The notes below the pieces were generated by a model. The model worked only from the letters and a program-made list of their open reading frames with translations, had not been told where the DNA came from and ran no database searches. A stretch of DNA of 64,000 nt from Tunicatimonas pelagia (GTDB lineage Bacteria > Bacteroidota > Bacteroidia > Cytophagales > Cyclobacteriaceae). Each line of letters opens with the position of its first letter. The first letter of the stretch is position 1. A program made the translations under genes and the position numbers. Location: contig NZ_CP120683.1 in assembly GCF_030506325.1 (NCBI RefSeq), positions 310,001 through 374,000 of the forward strand, given 5' to 3'. Positions 63,283 to 64,000 of this stretch are shown here, in pieces.

Positions 63283-64000
63283 GGTATTTCGCTGCTGGGG
63301 TACTCCCGGTAGGTTTCCCAAGGATTGGCTTGATGTACTAGCATCTCTTGCTGGGGGTTTCGCCACGGGAACCCATATTCTGGTTGCCAGTGTCCGTCTA
63401 AAGCTCTCACCTTCTGGTCAATTACTTCCTTAATATCCAGGCGCCACGTTTTGGGCTGGTTTTCAGAAACCACTACGCTGGTACCGGAAGCTGCCCCGGA
63501 CCAGGGGCAGTACTCAACCATCCGAATTGGGTAGTAGCTTTGCCCAGCCGCTCGGCGAACCAACTGCCAAGTAGCTTCCCCGTCTGAGTTGCCTTGCTTG
63601 AGAAATGGTAGTAAAATAGTGTCGGGCTGGAAGTATTCTAACTCGTTTTGTATGAGGCGTACTGCTTCATCGTAACCTGGTTTGCTCTGCGCTGGAATGA
63701 ACCCCGCCCGCAGGTTAAGAAAAACAGCGGCCTGGCTACTAATACCCACTCTTTCCATTCGTTGACAAATCGTGATTTCCGTTGTACCGGAGGTGTTTTG
63801 AGCATTATTCGTTCGCCCATCACCTAAAAACACAACGCGCACCCTAAATCCCACCTGGCGAAGTAGTGCCATTGCTCCGCCACACCCTAAAACATCAGCG
63901 GTTGGGTGAGGCGATACAACTAGAGTGCTTCCCCAGTCGTATACTTGCGCTGCCGGATAGAGCAAGCTTTCGTTAGCAACGCCTTGCAGGATTTTCTGAT
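63255..64000 (-). CDS. PIG-L (LmbE)-family protein with degenerate active site, 5' end missing
   Basis: The frame runs open into the right edge (about 248 residues seen), so the start is not in the window. The fold is PIG-L/LmbE, whose active members are zinc N-acetylglucosaminyl deacetylases. However the hallmark H-P-D-D-E reads H-P-T-A-D (TLVVSPHPTADVLGCGGAM), losing the catalytic Asp and one zinc Asp. The second site, normally D/H-P-D-H, reads N-S-D-G in FLKQGNSDGEATWQLV, losing the zinc His. The rest (VRVVFLGDGRTNN, MERVGISSQAAVFLNLRAG) is well kept and the frame is intact. It is therefore probably a non-catalytic homologue rather than a decaying gene. Confidence 0.78.
   Translation of the reverse strand, partial: QKILQGVANESLLYPAAQVYDWGSTLVVSPHPTADVLGCGGAMALLRQVGFRVRVVFLGDGRTNNAQNTSGTTEITICQRMERVGISSQAAVFLNLRAGFIPAQSKPGYDEAVRLIQNELEYFQPDTILLPFLKQGNSDGEATWQLVRRAAGQSYYPIRMVEYCPWSGAASGTSVVVSENQPKTWRLDIKEVIDQKVRALDGHWQPEYGFPWRNPQQEMLVHQANPWETYREYPSSEIPYSDSGMGG

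Overview
The window looks like a chromosomal segment of a Bacteroidetes bacterium, most likely a member of the Cytophagales. Grounds seen in the sequence: a type IX secretion (T9SS) type B cargo cluster, gldC, the conserved block ftsX - DUF3098 - uppP - truB - ribF, a Lacal_2735-type small protein, and several promoters of the Bacteroidetes form TTG/TTTG-N19-21-TAnnTTTG. Ribosome binding sites are weak or absent, as is usual in the phylum. Genus cannot be assigned from the sequence alone.

Layout. (1) 1-8.3 kb: the 5' end of an exported Ig-like protein leaving the left edge, then a minus-strand Fe-S assembly operon sufB-C-D-S-E, a DUF59 gene and a bacilliredoxin, preceded by an Lrp/AsnC regulator. 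Next comes a structured tRNA-like RNA at 8157-8267 with its own terminator; its cloverleaf is complete but its anticodon loop and variable arm fit no normal tRNA. (2) 8.4-11.8 kb: fadD and a complete IS5-type insertion sequence with 6-bp target duplications, apparently sitting inside the terminator of the next cluster. (3) 11.8-23.4 kb: a minus-strand T9SS type B module: two giant adhesin-like proteins (1934 and 1100 aa), a PorP/SprF protein and an OmpA/PD40 anchor, read from a good Bacteroidetes promoter. (4) 23.4-36.5 kb: plus-strand housekeeping genes: pyrG, yidC, ftsX, DUF3098, uppP, truB, ribF, a DUF6702 protein, an M48 protease, gldC, a deaminase, a thioredoxin, mnmE, and a membrane/Rossmann protein that looks like a sugar-phosphotransferase without its catalytic domain. 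(5) 36.6-49.6 kb: exported and accessory functions: a lone MacB-type permease, a four-gene operon of exported proteins led by an FG-GAP/VCBS propeller, an orphan sigma-54 response regulator, a DUF1566 gene broken by an in-frame TAG, a TIM-barrel-like exported protein and a Tat-exported sugar-isomerase-like lipoprotein. (6) 49.7-64 kb: BrkB-like membrane protein, TPR protein, CvfB-like S1 protein, penicillin acylase, POT peptide transporter, cupin, a cytochrome c next to a sorbosone-dehydrogenase-like protein, small membrane proteins, and a PIG-L family protein with degraded metal and catalytic motifs that runs off the right edge.

The observations most worth a second look are the tRNA-like RNA, the cluster of palindromes that forms part of the signal-peptide coding region of the gene at 41078-42463, the degenerate PIG-L protein, the IS inside a terminator, and the terminator hairpin that abuts the mnmE start codon.
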